64,000 nt of DNA. Source: Atrichornis clamosus (lineage: Eukaryota > Chordata > Aves > Passeriformes > Menuridae). The notes under the pieces are model-generated. The model made no database searches. It was not told where the DNA came from and was given only the letters and a program-made list of their open reading frames with translations. Position 1 is the stretch's first letter; every line of letters begins with the position of its first letter. The DNA is taken from the NCBI GenBank assembly GCA_013400975.1, contig WBMZ01014179.1, forward strand, positions 1 to 64,000, written 5' to 3'. Of the stretch, positions 26,001 through 41,000 are shown piece by piece. A program made the position numbers and the translations under genes.

Positions 26001-29000
26001 CCCTTAATTTAACTTTCTTCCCTTTGCTAAAGATCAACAGAACTCTAGTTAGCCAACATTACTTTTCTAAGCAGACACCTACTATTAAAAATCCCAAACC
26101 TCCGATGAACTAGATTTCACTTGAACTTACCTTCTGGGACAGGTATCATCAGTTTAACTGAGATACATTAAAAGGGAAAGAATTTTTATCTTCCTCCCCA
26201 AAAAGGGATTCTGGTGTACACTGACAAGCTGCATGAATTTTTTTTTTTTCTAATTTCTACTGTGTTTTATATTTTACAGTCCATGCTAAGGGGAAGTTCA
26301 TTTACCACTGGCAAATTTCTGTCAAACTCTGATCAGATGAATGAAGGAAATCAGAACTGGCAAAGCTTAAGCAGCAGTTCAGCCATTAATTTTAAGACGC
26401 ATCAAAAATACCCTTTTCAATTCTGGTGTTCTGCTGTATCAAACACATGAAAACAAGAACTCAAGGTTTCTAATCAACTTCTTTGTTAGTTACTGAACTA
26501 TTGATTGTCTCGAGTAGCAAATTTTAAGTGTTTAGAGCTGTCGTTGTGATCATCTCACAAATTTTGCAGGATAAAGTAGCACAACTTTCTAAAAATGTAT
26601 GACCTATTCAAACATACCTCTAAGAGAACATTTGTGCGCAGTTTTGGTATCCTAGTTATTCAAAGAACTCTTATACATGGATTGCAGTCTGAATTCCAAG
26701 ATTTTTGGTCCATGACTTTAAACAAAATATATTAAGACAAAAATAACTCTACAGTGTTATCACACACAAATGATAATTAAGAAATTCATTCTATAGGGAG
26801 TATACTGCAACAGAAGGGATTTATTCAGTTTCTTTGCCAGCTATGTACTAGGAAGAACTGAGGTTAAAAGGTTCAGGTTTACTCCGACTGGTATTACATA
26901 GCCAACACTAAATTTCTGAACTTTAGAGGAGGAGCTAGCAACACAAAAAATTTTGATATTCTAAAGCTATTTGTCACTGCATCCTCCATGTAAACCATCA
27001 TTATTCCAATAGTTCTTAAGACAGATAAAACCCCTTATGAATAGTTTTCTTTTATGCATTTATATCAAGCAGGGGTAACTGACTTATATGCTTGTTTAAA
27101 ATAATAGTTCTCGCAGTATTAGCAAGTTTAAATCTGTCTCACATCCATCTGCATTCATACAGAAGGAAAAAAATAAAACTAAACTTATTTAAAGAAAATA
27201 TCATGCCAACTATTGGACAGGTTTCTTTATGGTCTATCCAAGAAACTGCTCCAAGTAGCCCTGGCTAAAAGATGCCAGAAATTTCAGAAAATTATCCAAC
27301 TCATCTTAAATATCAGTTTATAATTTATAGAAAATGCTTAAGAATATACATGGGAGATACCAGTCTGCAAGAAAGCCTCACAGGGAGAACAAGTACATAA
27401 GAGCAGCAAAGACTGCATTCAAGTGCCTACAAGCAATTCAATGAAAATATCCAAAACAAGAAAGTACTTTTTAAGGATTGGACTGCAATGCTAAGACCAA
27501 ACTTCAGTCAAAATAAATCTGCTCCTCTGTTTATCTATTTGTGTACATTTGCCTCTGAACAGAGGCTCTGATGACAGTCCAAGAGCATGTGAAACAGTTC
27601 CACTCTTTTCCCTTACATTCAGCAACAGGCATCAGTTCCAGTTAGCTTCAGAGGGTATTTCAGAGTTTGCAAAGCAAAATATTGGTTCAAGGAAAAAAAC
27701 CAACATTCCACTCATGCACACAACCATATTCTTGGCATGAAGCTGCTGAGAGTGTGCTTCTACCTCAGACATCTCTAGTAAGCAACAAATTTCAACTGTA
27801 AAAGAGGCTGAGGATTTCTAACACCTCCCCTGTTTGCAGCACAACTTTGATCTCTAATTAAAGGGCAGTTCTGGATTAAAGAAACAACTTCTACCATTTT
27901 TTCAAATGGCTCTACATTGCTGCCAGTCATTGCCTGCAAAAAGCCCAAACCACTACAAATTGAAAACTTACAGTAATTGTTCCCAGACTACCTGCAGATG
28001 GAAGAAAAAGAGAAAGCACTATCTCAAGTTTCCTTCAAGGTCATAAGCACATGTGCTAAAAGCACATACTCATCTTCACTCTCCTCTTCTAAGTCTAAGG
28101 CAAAGAAAACCCCGAGCATCACCTAGTACACATCAGAAGACCTAGAGAAACTGCTCATGTTACCTAAGTTTCCAAAAGAACATTGCAGAATATTTCCCCG
28201 GACTGCCAAATACACTGACTGATGGATTGAACAGAAGAGGAAAAAGAAAGCAAGGCTGATTGTGCACAAAGAAATGCTTAATAACATTATAAATCCTTAT
28301 ACTATTTGTGCTTTTCTACTTTCCTAACATATTTTCCGGACAGAGACAGATCGACTAGTTTTGTGTTAAACATACTTAGTCACCCATTTAAAATTTGTAT
28401 GCCTTTTTCCTTCTATGAAGGGAGCATGACAGTATGCACACTTGAGCTACAGGGTAACTGCACGCAGGCAACCTGCAAAGAGCAAACTTGGTCCAGCCTT
28501 TACATTTTGGCTCCCTCTCCTGGCAAGAAGTTAAAAACCAAGTAGCACCACTAAAGGCAACTTCCTCCTGTTGAATGCTGAATGCAACACAGTATTCAGG
28601 GTAGCAGTTTTGCCCCCACTTCACCCAGCAGCTGAAGCCAATGGAGGGTGACCACCAAAACACCCAAAATCCTACCTACTGTGTACAGATCCATGCTACA
28701 TACAAAGAACAGGTCAGCTTCCATTTTTAAGACACAACTCTCAAATTTCTATGCTGCTTTTTGGAGCATCTGTTACTTTTAACTTGGTCAGATTGCTACA
28801 ATCACCTTTGACAGATGAGGAGTACAGTCAGTAACACCAATTGATCCAGTTATGATCTATCAACTGTGCTGTTATATACACAATGCTCTGCAGATACAGC
28901 AGCACCCTCAAGAGAAGGGCTCAGTACAGAGGTATCAGCATTTTCTCACACAAACATTACCCTGAGGCCTTAGGCCATCAGAATTATATGCTGAACACCA

Positions 29001-32000
29001 CCAGGCAATTCTAAGTAACTTGTCACTAAATGTGAGCAGGAATCAAAATCAACTCAAAGCTGAATATGCAAGCAGTGTTATCTACTGAACAGCAAATAAA
29101 CTTTTGAATTAGGTTAAAAAAAAAAAGGCTTCAAGTATGGCAATAATATACAGTCACTATTAAAGACAGCCTCTATCATCTGTAAAGCTGTTGACAAGTG
29201 GAGAATATAAAATACTAGAGGATGCATGAAAACAGAAATTTAAGGTTTTATCTCAAAACTGGACTCCATCCACATATTATGCTATTGCTGAATCGGTATC
29301 AAATATTTACCTCTTCTAGTTCACAGCTTGAAGTTAAATCTGCAGACGATAAACACTAATTTACTTCTGCTCAAACCACTGAAACAGCTCAAAACATCTA
29401 TCTATGCTACATCTGTACCACTTGCTAGTTCTGTTTTTTTCCAGACAGACTTTGCATCTCAGAGCTTGACACAGCATGGATTGATAGAAAGGTATAATTT
29501 TAATTTCACTGCTGGGAAAGAAACAATCCTTATGCTATCAACTGCATTTTTCACCACTGTCAACGCTCCTTGAAAGAAGCAATTCAAGAGTCTCTAAGTT
29601 CTGTCTGCTCTTTGCAGTTATTTTAGAATTTGTAGTTCTGCAGTTATAGTTAAGGCTATTTTTTCCTCCTGAATTTGCATCTTTTCTTTTATTCCTTTGC
29701 ATTTGTCAAGTCATGCTGAATTTCAAGTAGTATTGAGAAAACCCTCTACAGCTTCTCTTAGTTCCAAAATACGCAGGATTGTTCTACTCTCTGCCAGTTC
29801 TGTTGTTTCACTCTCTACCCATTAAATTTATTAGTTGTATGAAGCTCATGGGAAACCCAAACTATCCACCACATAACTGCTCATACATTCCACTCTGTTT
29901 CCTCTTATATTTGCTCATATAACTGAAAAAGAAAGGCCAGACCCTTCGTTGCCCAGCGATGACTATATGATGCTAGTGGCAATGTGGCTCACGCACTCAA
30001 AGCAGCGGCACCAAGTAAAGCAGTGTGAACAAAGAAGTTATTCTTACCTGAAATTATTAATGCATAGGAATAGATCTGTTCCTATGCCATGAAAACCCAA
30101 CTTCTTTAGGAGTGTTTAGTAAGAAGTTCATATAATTGGGAAGATAATGAGACGATGTCTTTCTTTCCAAGTTCTTACAGAAGGACTTCATGTAAATAGC
30201 ACAAAACAGTACGCAAATGGTTTGACAAGTTCTAATCAGTAAGATAATTTACTCCAAGTAATGTCTGCCTATTTTCCATGCCTCTGACAACAGCAAAGTA
30301 GATACACAGAACCTAAGAGAAAAAATCAGAATTTGTGGTATTCTAACACTAAGGCTGCAGCTTAATATTTTTCTAAGTAAAATATTCTAAACCTGTAAAG
30401 AAGTCTTTACATACTTAACATAGAGCTGCTTTTAATTTTCTTTTCTTCCAGACTCCATCTGGTGGTCAGAACAAGAACCAGATGGGGCATCATTAAATTG
30501 TATTCCTTCACTATGCCTTCACAGATAGCCTTACAAAACTCTTTTCTGCAGAAGTAAGAACATGTTGAAGAACTGACTTCTGCAGTTAGAACATCTTCTG
30601 TGTTCCCTCTTAGTCCATTTTCTCAAAAATAGTCTCTCACAAATATTTAGGGACAATAACATTTGAATGCAAAATATTTACAGTTCAGACACTGCCTGAA
30701 CGTAACTAAGGATTTCACTCCACTTTTGGAACTTCAACGTAAACTACTAGACTACTAGAGATTATTTCAGAGATAAGCCCAGGCTAGAGATGGCAGTGTA
30801 GAAAGACCAAGTCAAGTGAATTTCACACTGCTCAGCAGCATGTAGATGTTTCCTAAGAAAGTAAGGGTAAACTTCAAGACAAGATGAAAAGTGTAAGACA
30901 AGAACATAAAACAGGACCTCACAGCTACTTTTCTTGACAAGCTCCGTCCCAATTCCATTCAAGTTTATATAAATACTAATGGACAAGCAGATTTTCTACA
31001 TACTTTGAGCACTTTACCTATCCCCAACAGTGTAAGTGCTAGTGTGGCTCAATCACACAACCTACCCAGCTTTCTTTGTACAAGGAGTGGAAAAATAAGA
31101 CCTGCTTTCTGTGGTAATCCTCTCATGCCATCCTGAAGTCCCCCTTTCCTGAAACGATGCAAGAACTGTTACAGGTACCTTTCTGAGAATGGAAGAGGTA
31201 ATAGGGAACATGAGCACACAAGAGAATTTCCATAAGCTCTGCAGAACCACTGCTGAAATACAAGGGAAGAATCAACATCATATTCCAGCACTGGGGATTC
31301 AGGCTTGACTCTGTGGACAAGGTTTACGTCTGTCTATCCATTACACCAACAAGAGATGCTATGCGAGACCACTGTTTCATATTTTTCTCTACTTGTAATA
31401 TAGAAGAAACAAAATGCTGAGACAGAAGCATTCTCTCACATGATGCAATTTTCAAGTGTCTCCAAGCATGTACTATTTCCAGGAACAGCATGGAACACAC
31501 TCTCTTGAAAAGCAACAAACAGTTAACCAACCATATGGTTAACCTTCACCAGCAAGAAGTCACAAAAGGGTAAAGAACTGTTTCCACACTGAGATCTTCG
31601 AAGTGTGACTTTTATTTCTTGGGCACACAAAGATAACAATGCTTCACTAGGCAATACTGGCTCCTAAAAGTTTCCTAAAAAGGCACTCATACTTTCCTAA
31701 AACCTGAATTTTAATAGTGAAGGTCAGAATCTTCTTTCTATAGCAACAAGTGAAAGAATTCTCAACATAACTCTGTCATTTGCACTTCAATAAGAACCAT
31801 CATATTACTATTTCTGATATTTGCACAAGTTTAGAAAGCTTCTCACTGGCTGAAAGACACCTTGAAGAAAGAAAAAGCATTTCTAAATGAAAAGCAAGAT
31901 ATTATCACTGTTGCAGAGAGACAAGACAATAGAGCAGACACATTTCCAAAATCAGAACAGTCAAAGAAACAATTTACACTTTAAGAAGTTTACCTTTGTT

Positions 32001-35000
32001 GAAAGCACTTTAAATGTACTTTGCTCTGGCACTATAGAATGAAGAAGATCAAGCTTTAAGTTGAAGTCTTCACCTGATGGAAGTCTCACTGATGCATTCA
32101 TCTGTTAAAAGTTGAAAACACATCTCTGGTCATCTTTGACAGCACTTCCATTTTCAAGTAAAGGACTGTCATTTCACACAAAGATTAAGTGATTAAATTA
32201 ATATAATTTCAGACAATGACATTACATTACTGCATTATTTGGCCAAGGCATTTCTAAAACATACTAGAAAATGAACAGAAGACATCAGTTCTTGCCATAC
32301 GTACTCAAAACCCTACTATCTTGTCGGCTTGATCTGCGCTCTTTGGGGAAGAATTATACAACAAATGGAGTATCAACATGTTAATAATGGAACACGAAAA
32401 CAATCTGCAACTTCTAATACACAAAAACTACATAGCAAAGGCTCACACAATTTTAACAACCTAAAGCACACAATAAAACCAAGTACTTCTGGTATTTCAT
32501 GAAGTATTAAGTTAGTTGAGAGTAAGAACCAAATTCTTCAATATTTTCAGCTAAAATAAACATGAAATTAATTGGTACAACACATGGTATTTCATTAAAG
32601 AGATTACTGCACTTCCTTAAAATATATATTTTGTGGCTATGAACAATTTTAATCATGCCAAAAGCAAGAAAAACCTACCCACCAATATTCACTCTATTTC
32701 TGTAACTGTCCTTGAGCAAAACATTACTCATTCATACCTATTTTGAGAATACCTTGTCTCTGCCCAATCCTGCTCCAGATGCATGTATACTCTAACATTT
32801 AAGCCCAGATCACTTCTCCCCCCACCGCTCCAAACACACAGGCAGCTGAAAAACAGATGTTCCCTTTGCAGCATGCACAACCACAGACTGCTCGTGTATA
32901 AATCATACGGACACTACTGTGGCAATAAATCCCAGATCACTTGACTGGCATACGCACATATGCAGCAGAACCACATGAGAGGAGCTCAGGCAGCAGAGCA
33001 CCTGTACCATTCTTTCTGGGCTACTGCAGCACATCATGTTCACTGGTTTAAGCACTACATCGCAGGGAATTTAGGGATGGGTATCAATAACCAATACAAA
33101 TCACCTTTTTCTCCAGAAACTGCACACTGACATCATCCTTCTGTGCATTCTTGATCATTATGGTCACAATTACTTGAGATTCTGTTTGGTACCAGTCATA
33201 TCTAACAAAAAAACCAAAAACAAAACACAAAAAAGGGAAAAATTGACAGCAAAGAGCTATACAGATGAATACCAAAAACTGGAGTAGTTAACAAATAAAT
33301 TCTTTTTTTAATCAAGTAGTATATAAAATTAGGTAACTTTCTTAACCAATTCATAATATTGTTTGCCTTTTATAAAAGAAATGGCACTTTTTAGTTCAGA
33401 ATTTTAAAAGTATCTCAAGAACATTACCTATATCAGGCACAATGGAACAGGCTTTGAATTAAGCTCAGCGTGAGAATGAGAAACAGAAGCCAGAATGCTG
33501 ATGATATTCCCTTCTTTCCTGATTAGCTTTAACCTCCTGAAAGTACCGTTAAGTCTGAACAAAAGTGATGACACTGAGAAACACTTCACTTAGACTGCCA
33601 CATTTTTAAAGTTATCCCAAGAAAGACTTCTACAGTCATTATCCTGCTTCTCCAATCCCCAAGCTGAACAGCAGTTATATGTCAATTATTTTAAAACTCA
33701 CAGTAAAGCTGAAGTAAACTTACTTGATCTTTGGTGGCAGAGGCTGCTGCTGTGTATTCTAGTTGAAGCATATGCCATTGGAAAGAAAGTTACATCAGTG
33801 TAAGTGAAAATATACCATGATCTACTTTTCAAAGACACAAATCCTTTTCATACCAATTGCTCCCCATTTCTTATTTCCAACTGCTCCCCTCTCCTCGATT
33901 TATGTGTGAACATTAACTTATAGGTGAAGCTCTTCACTGTTTAGTCATTTATGCCCGATTACAAATTTTAAAGCTTCAATTTACATTAAAAATGTCAGTC
34001 TGTAACTCTGAATATATAGGTCAGTCATTTTATAAATGGCAAATCAGTTCATCTTTAACTCATTTCTTCCTGGCTAAGATGTATACTTCAAAAACATCCA
34101 GGGACTATGCTGCTAGCCTATAAATCATGAAGGAAACCTGAAATAGTTCTGAGAACTCAAGGTTTAACTTCTAAACATAAAATCCTTTTAAATCTAAGAT
34201 TTGTCTTTACATGCTATCACCAACCTTCCTGAATATTTTTCTCCTCTACCCCATTCTTAAAATGCAAAAAATTTAAGTAACTGTTAAAGAGGGAGCAGAA
34301 CATCCAATGCAAATTCCCCTTTTTTGTCTCAAGAAAAAAAACAAAAACAAAAACAAACAAACAAACAAACACACCAAAAGGAGAGGTCAATTTCAACATT
34401 TCTTATGAAGGCTTCCAATAAAAAAAAAGAAAACTGAAAGCTGAGCAGGTTATAACAGAAAAAAAGTCTGCAAAAACCATTTGAGAGCTTCTGGAAAAAA
34501 AAAAAGTTACTTTCTAACAGTCTCTAACAGAACTGACAAGTTAGTACTGACAACACAGGCTGGTTAATTTGTAAATTAGGCTGCAGACTGTAAGCCAAAA
34601 AGTTAAAATTTAACTCAATTAACGCACAGTAATTGCCAGATTTATATGCCATTCCTAAGAGTTTTCAGGGTTCAAATTTTGCAACCTTGGTTTCAGACTA
34701 AAGTACTCATATTTAGAAGAAAAGTTAAACCCTTCAGAACTGCATGCAATAGAAAATATTATTTTTAAAGCTTGGAAATGAAGCCACTGAAACACAAAAG
34801 TACACTCCACCTTTACAAAAAAAATCAAAACTGTAAACATATTAAGGAAACCATCTTACCAAATCTGTCTGTGATGCTGCTAAAAGAAAAGAGTTGCACT
34901 ATTAGAAAAAGACATTGAATTTACAAGGCATAATCTTATTCTAGTTTCTTCAGTTACTCCCTGCATTCACTCCAGTCTCAACAGCAGTTAAAAACATGCC

Positions 35001-38000
35001 AGTTTTACGTCTAGCAATTTGCTTTTATGATACTGTACTTTTTAATCAGACTTCAATCAGCAACTTGTGTAAAGAAACAACTCTAATGTAAAGCATGTTC
35101 TGATTAACTGAATGAACAAATTTTCAATTACATTCCCTTGCTTACCAGAAACTGATACAGGCCTTTTTTAATGAAAACAACACCACAGCAAACTAAAGTT
35201 TTAAAAAATCACTTTCTGGGAGTCTGCACTAGGTTTATCATTCATCCCTCCACAGGAACAGCACAAAGCTCTCACCACATTTCTATCTTATGCTAGGCAA
35301 ACCCCACTGGGGAATGAGATGGAAATTTGGCAGAGATAGTCACTCCTATGACCTTAAACATACTGTAATACTTGTATCTAAACTATGGCTCAGTATCCCC
35401 CTCTTCTATATATTTTTTCCTAAAATGTTTCGGATTAAGTAAGTTTGAAAAGAAACAAGTTGTCCATTTGTTTCTTTATAATGCATACTGACAAGAAGAT
35501 GATAAAAGATTAAAAAAAATTAAGCAGCAATGAAAAAATCAGAGTTATTGTTTTTCTGGCGTATCAGAGAATTAAGAAAACGGTTCAAAAAAGACAAGAC
35601 AGTTAATATTCTGGATAAAATAGGACAACTGAGTTGGGCCAGACAAAACACTGCAAAATATAATTACGACATTAAAGAACAAAGTGTATTGTAACCTCTT
35701 TCCTCAAGAGGGCAGAGAAAGTTGTCGAGTAACTCTTTGCAAAAAGGACCATGCATGCCAATCACTTATCTACTTTCTTCAAATAAAATTAAACCCAGCA
35801 AAAAAGTCTCACAAAGCAGAACTTTTATCATCCCCATACAACACGAAAGGGTTCTCCCTCTATTTGGTTTTTAGTTAACATGTTGACACCAGCTTTTTCT
35901 ACTGTCCTGTTCTCCAGCGTGCAGCATGAAGAGGAGGAAAAGTCACAACAGGCAGAGGAAAAAACTACATCAGTTATTCTGCTCTATCGCATTAAGATCC
36001 CCAGACAGTTTAAGCACTGTGGATGAGTTAATTGTCAGAGGTGTCTGTCTGTAGGAAGGTATGAAAGGAAACTACGCTCACATTCAGTGATTACTACAGA
36101 TAAGTCACCCAAGCAGCACCTACGGTACTTTCCACACGGAATCAAAGAGTAAATTCTCCAAATTTTCCCCTCTTTCCAACTTAAGTTTTCAAGTCTTGCA
36201 GAATATAATTTTGATGTAGGCTTTAGATAGCAGGCTGACACACACTTCTACAGTTAACAATAGCTCACAGTTGTATCTGAAAGTAAGTTAAAATTAATTA
36301 TGACTGTCTGAACTTTGAAAAGGTACTCTCCTGACACAGCTAATTATTATACCAAAAACCTAAACCCTCTAAATCTGAGTGAAGCATACAAGTGCTCAGG
36401 GTGTCTACTCCGAGAGAAACAAGAGACAGAAAAAAGGTGACTTTAAAAAAAGAAAATACAAATTGTTTTAAGTAAGAGGAAAGCAGTGAATCTTTGAAAA
36501 ACATGACACAGCTTGAAAGCACAGGGCATATCAAATCCCTTATGAAGTAAAGGTGTTTTTTCTTACCATTTAGTGTTTCTTCACATCTCTTAATCCAAAT
36601 AGTAAAGGTATCATCTACATCTAGAAGAGATCAAACACAATAATATTAACTCTTCAAGCACTGCACGTATTGCATGAAGAAAAATTCTTCTCAGTCACCA
36701 GATGGAACAAATCCATCCCAAACCTGTATCCATTTCCTAAAATAGGTATTATTTCCTATTATCTTCTTGTAATCTCTGTCATTCCACCTAGGCTTTAAGT
36801 ATTTTTGTACAATTCCACCATTTAATTCTGTTTTATCTAGTTAAACTCAAATTAATTTGTAGGACTCCAGACTTTTTTTAACCGACCCAAACAAATATAC
36901 TATTGTTTTCCAGTCTGTTCAACCCCTCTGTAACTGTTTAGAAAGCAAGAATTACAGTTCTACCCATTTTTCTTTAAATCATTTTTGCAAACAGTCACAC
37001 ACTTCCTCTCTAGGGAAATGTCAGAAGAGATGGTCTGTTCTGTAGACAACCCAAAGTTGTGCAAGTTTTCACAAACACCAAGTATTCTCCCCTGGTGGTT
37101 TCCCACAAGTTTTACGAACACAAAGTTTCAGGAACGGTAGGTGCCAGGCACAGGTGCCAATTCTACCCCATGAATCGGAATCACAGAAATTTAGTAAGAC
37201 CTTGACATTCCAGGAAGCAAGCTGCCCAGATAGAAACTAATTCACTGGAAAATAGTTAAAAAGGTGGTACTGTGATAACAGAGCAATCATCTTGTTTCAA
37301 CAAAATTCCCAGAAAAATCTTTCACAGTCAAGAAAGTAAAAAAGGGGCAACATTACTGACCAACTACTAAGAATAACTGAACTTTTTCTCTTTTTACAAC
37401 AGAGAGAATTCACACTGAGGGAGTTCTCATTGTCAACTATCTGGCAAAGGACTTGAAGAAGCTCGACAAAACACTTCCCAGCAACAGACACACATGTAAC
37501 ACCGAATCTGACTCCACTGCAGCTGCACCATGCATCCCAACCCTTCAAAAATAAAATGTACATAAATTTTGAGGTGCACCTTAGGTCATAAAATTGCTAC
37601 CCCACTCCTCAAGCCATTTCCTCACCCCTTGTCTTCTGCCATCTGATCAGACATCTTAGGAGTTATCTAAATTTTTTACTAAAAGAAAGTAGGTTGCCCA
37701 AAGAGACTGGAATCTTCAGTCCTGGGGATACCTGAAAAGCAATGGTAAAAAGACCCAAGAAAACACATGCAAGTTCCAAGTTAGTATTGCTTTTGGCCAC
37801 AGCACAGAACTGTGTGAGCCCCAGAGCTCCCCTGCAACCTAAATCAATCATTATTTTCAAAACTTAGCACCATAACCCAAAAAGACTTTTGCAGTGGGGG
37901 AAAAAAGCTTATTAATCAAGAATGAAATTAAATAAAGTAGGTCCAGGAGTCTAAGCAAAGAGAAACCTAGTCAAGCCTTCATTGATCCAGCCTCTTTCAT

Positions 38001-41000
38001 CAGCAGGTGAGCAATTCTCTTTTTTAACCGTGGCCTATGACTAGAATGCTATGCAACAAGAACTTAAAAAGAAAAATTCAGCATTATCTTCCCTATTTTC
38101 CTAGAAGATCCTGCTCTTTCCCTGCATCCTGGTACATATTATAATTTGAAGCAAATTATTTTTTTTCTCTATAATTGTATTATCCTTCCAAGAACTTATG
38201 AACAATTTCTATTAATAACTGTAGTTCAGAAAACCTAACTAGGTATTCCCTGACTAAAAATCTACTAACTCTCAGAATACAAGCAAATTACCTACTAAGA
38301 GGTTTCTTTTAAAAGAAGTTGATACATTTCACCTTTACTAAATTCATTCAGGGGTCACAGCAAAAAAATAAAAAACAAGAAAATTTGAGTATATTTGTCC
38401 TAAATCCACCTAACATACTGAAGAGTACCAGATTATACTCCTTATTCAATCTAAAGCAATATGAACTCCAAAAATCTGCATGCATCTAGACACATGGTTG
38501 AGGAAAATGAATACTGCTTTCTAATGTCATTTTATAAAATAAAGAAACATTGTACATTCCACAGCTCATCACATCAAGTCCTATTTCAATATCCTTGTAG
38601 GTGGGTAATGGGAAGTTGCTGTGGTACCCTGGGCTTGTCAGTCCTACCAGTAATGAACACAAGTAGGTAGCTCATCATTTTTAGCATTCCAGATTAAGAT
38701 TTAAAACAGTCCTTACATCAGCAAGGAACAGAAACATGTATCTGAGTACTTCTGCCCACTTGTGCAGCAAAGAAACCAGCTTTGCCAGCAAAGAATTCCC
38801 CACCACAGCAATTCTCCCTGAGGCAGCAACAGCTGAAGTCTTCTCTCTTTATCACCTCCTTAGTGGTATGTGTCAAATTCTCCCTCTGTGCTTTGTTCAT
38901 CTTGCATTAGCTGCATTTACCTGGAAGTTAACTGTGTTGCCAAAATGCCTATGCACACAATTGTTTTCACCTGGGATCCATGAAACATTTCACCAAGGTA
39001 AATTCTGTTACTGACATAAACTTGCCAGCAAATTAGGCAATATATGGAAGAGAATCAACTAAGTGTAATTTTAAAAAGGCCTTCAGGAGATTCCTCATCT
39101 CACAGCAGGCCACAGAATTTTGTAATGAGATAGAGGAAGCAGAGCAGAAAGTATCTTCAGATGAGAGACTAATCAGGAAGTGCTAGGAAGCTTCAGAAAC
39201 ACTTCAACTGAGTAAGCAGCAAAGCAACAGCAAATTAAATTCAAACAGGTATAAGTCAGGCAATTCAACACAGGAAAATGTGCTGTATTTCAGGGATTCT
39301 GATTTAGCCAAGAGGACTGTAGTATTCACTGACTTGTCTAAAATGATATCTGCAGCTCTGTGTTGTACTCTACAACACAGATAGTATGTCAGGTTATCCA
39401 GGCATGTGAAAAACCTCAAATGGATACTGGTTGCCTGCGGTGGGGCAAAACTATGAAAAATAAAAATCAGTCATTCAATTAAATTTGGCAGTGATGAGTT
39501 TGGAGATGTACAAAAAGTAACCTACTAAATAAGGAAAGCTATGTAATTCAGTGGAAAGAATCACTTCCTTTCACGAAGTTACTAAATAGAGAACTTGACT
39601 AGACTGTAAAGACAAACCTGCCTTTCTACTCTAAAACTAGTGGAGCTACCAACTTATCCAAACTACCAAGACAGAAAGAACTTAATGAAATTTCTTGTTT
39701 TTAACTCCTATTCCAGGGCAGCCTAAACTGACAGCTATCAGTTGCTGCAATTTCACCTCATCCCCCTTCTACCACCATTCCACTGCCCCAACACTGCTCT
39801 GCCACTTCACTTCTGCTGGCTTCAGCACTCAAACCCTTCACTGGGCCACTTCAACACATTCATCTGGGGCAAAATACTTTTAAAATAATAGCTTTCTGCA
39901 GACTTAATGCATTGAAAGAAGAGACAAAGCAAGACAAGAGTAGTAAGGCGCATGATCACTTGGCATCAAGCTTTTTTTTAGCTTACACTTCCATAAACTC
40001 TACTTCTGAATCAGAGGATCAGATAATTTATTTGGGAGAGGCAAATTAATTAAATTTTTGCTAAGCCTACATGTCCCAGCCACTATTACAGATCAGACAA
40101 CATAGTGAAAAGATCTGAGACCATGACAATGCTTATCAGATTAGTGCACTTCACTCTGTGTAACCTTTAAAGGTGCTTTTTTTATCATTTTCTCTTCCTG
40201 TTGGGAAGAGAGGAATGGAATGAGGAGAGGGTTTTATTTACAGTGGGGGGTAGGAGGGAAGAGAAAGGAGCCACAGCCATCTTGCAATTGCTTTGTTTTG
40301 TGCTGTCCCATGCCTTCTACCAAAGCTTTATCTTTTAAACTACTCCTTTCCTGCTTATTGAATAAAGTCAGGTTTTAAAAAAGTTTTAAGTGATCCCAAA
40401 CTAAAAAGTCCAGCTGAAAAGCCAACACTGTAAGAAGAAAAACGAGGTAAAATAAATATGCTTCTGTAATTAAGTAGTATGTAATGTGAGGCAAAAATCC
40501 ATTTTGTCACTTTGAATATTCATCATGTTGCACATTCTTTCTAAAGACTGGTCTATTAAATTGTTTAAGAAGAAATTCCAGCTATATATAAGAAGCCTGC
40601 TCTACTCAGAAACTTTTCTGACACTTAACACTACAACATTGCCACTACATATTTTCAAGACCTCCAAAAAGCAGGAAAACACTCCCCATTTCATAAAGAA
40701 AAAAACAGATCATATACTAATTGCTAAGAACTTTGATACATGCTTTTAAACAGACTAACACTTTTATGCAGTGATGTCATAAATGTTCCAAAAGTCAGAT
40801 AGCTGACATTAGGGATCTAATATATTTGCCTTAAAAAAAAAAAATCCTTGATCTTCATTGTAATCTAACACATTACACATTTTTTTTAACATAAGTACTG
40901 TACACACAAGAAACTTTAATACTTACTGTCCAACCTCTGTCCCTCTCTGAAAGACTCTAAAGCAGATGCATAGTTTTTGATATGATATTCACCTAGCCTG

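Noticed and set aside
22232..31993. Search for a nested gene, microRNA or snoRNA in the largest SUGT1 intron
   Set aside because: No long frame, no convincing hairpin and no box C/D or H/ACA arrangement could be supported by eye; a covariance-model scan would be needed to exclude one.
37170..37200. Short TCGGAATCACAGAAATTT motif as another CR1 tail
   Set aside because: Only a few bases resemble the CR1 3' end and the downstream sequence does not continue like CR1.
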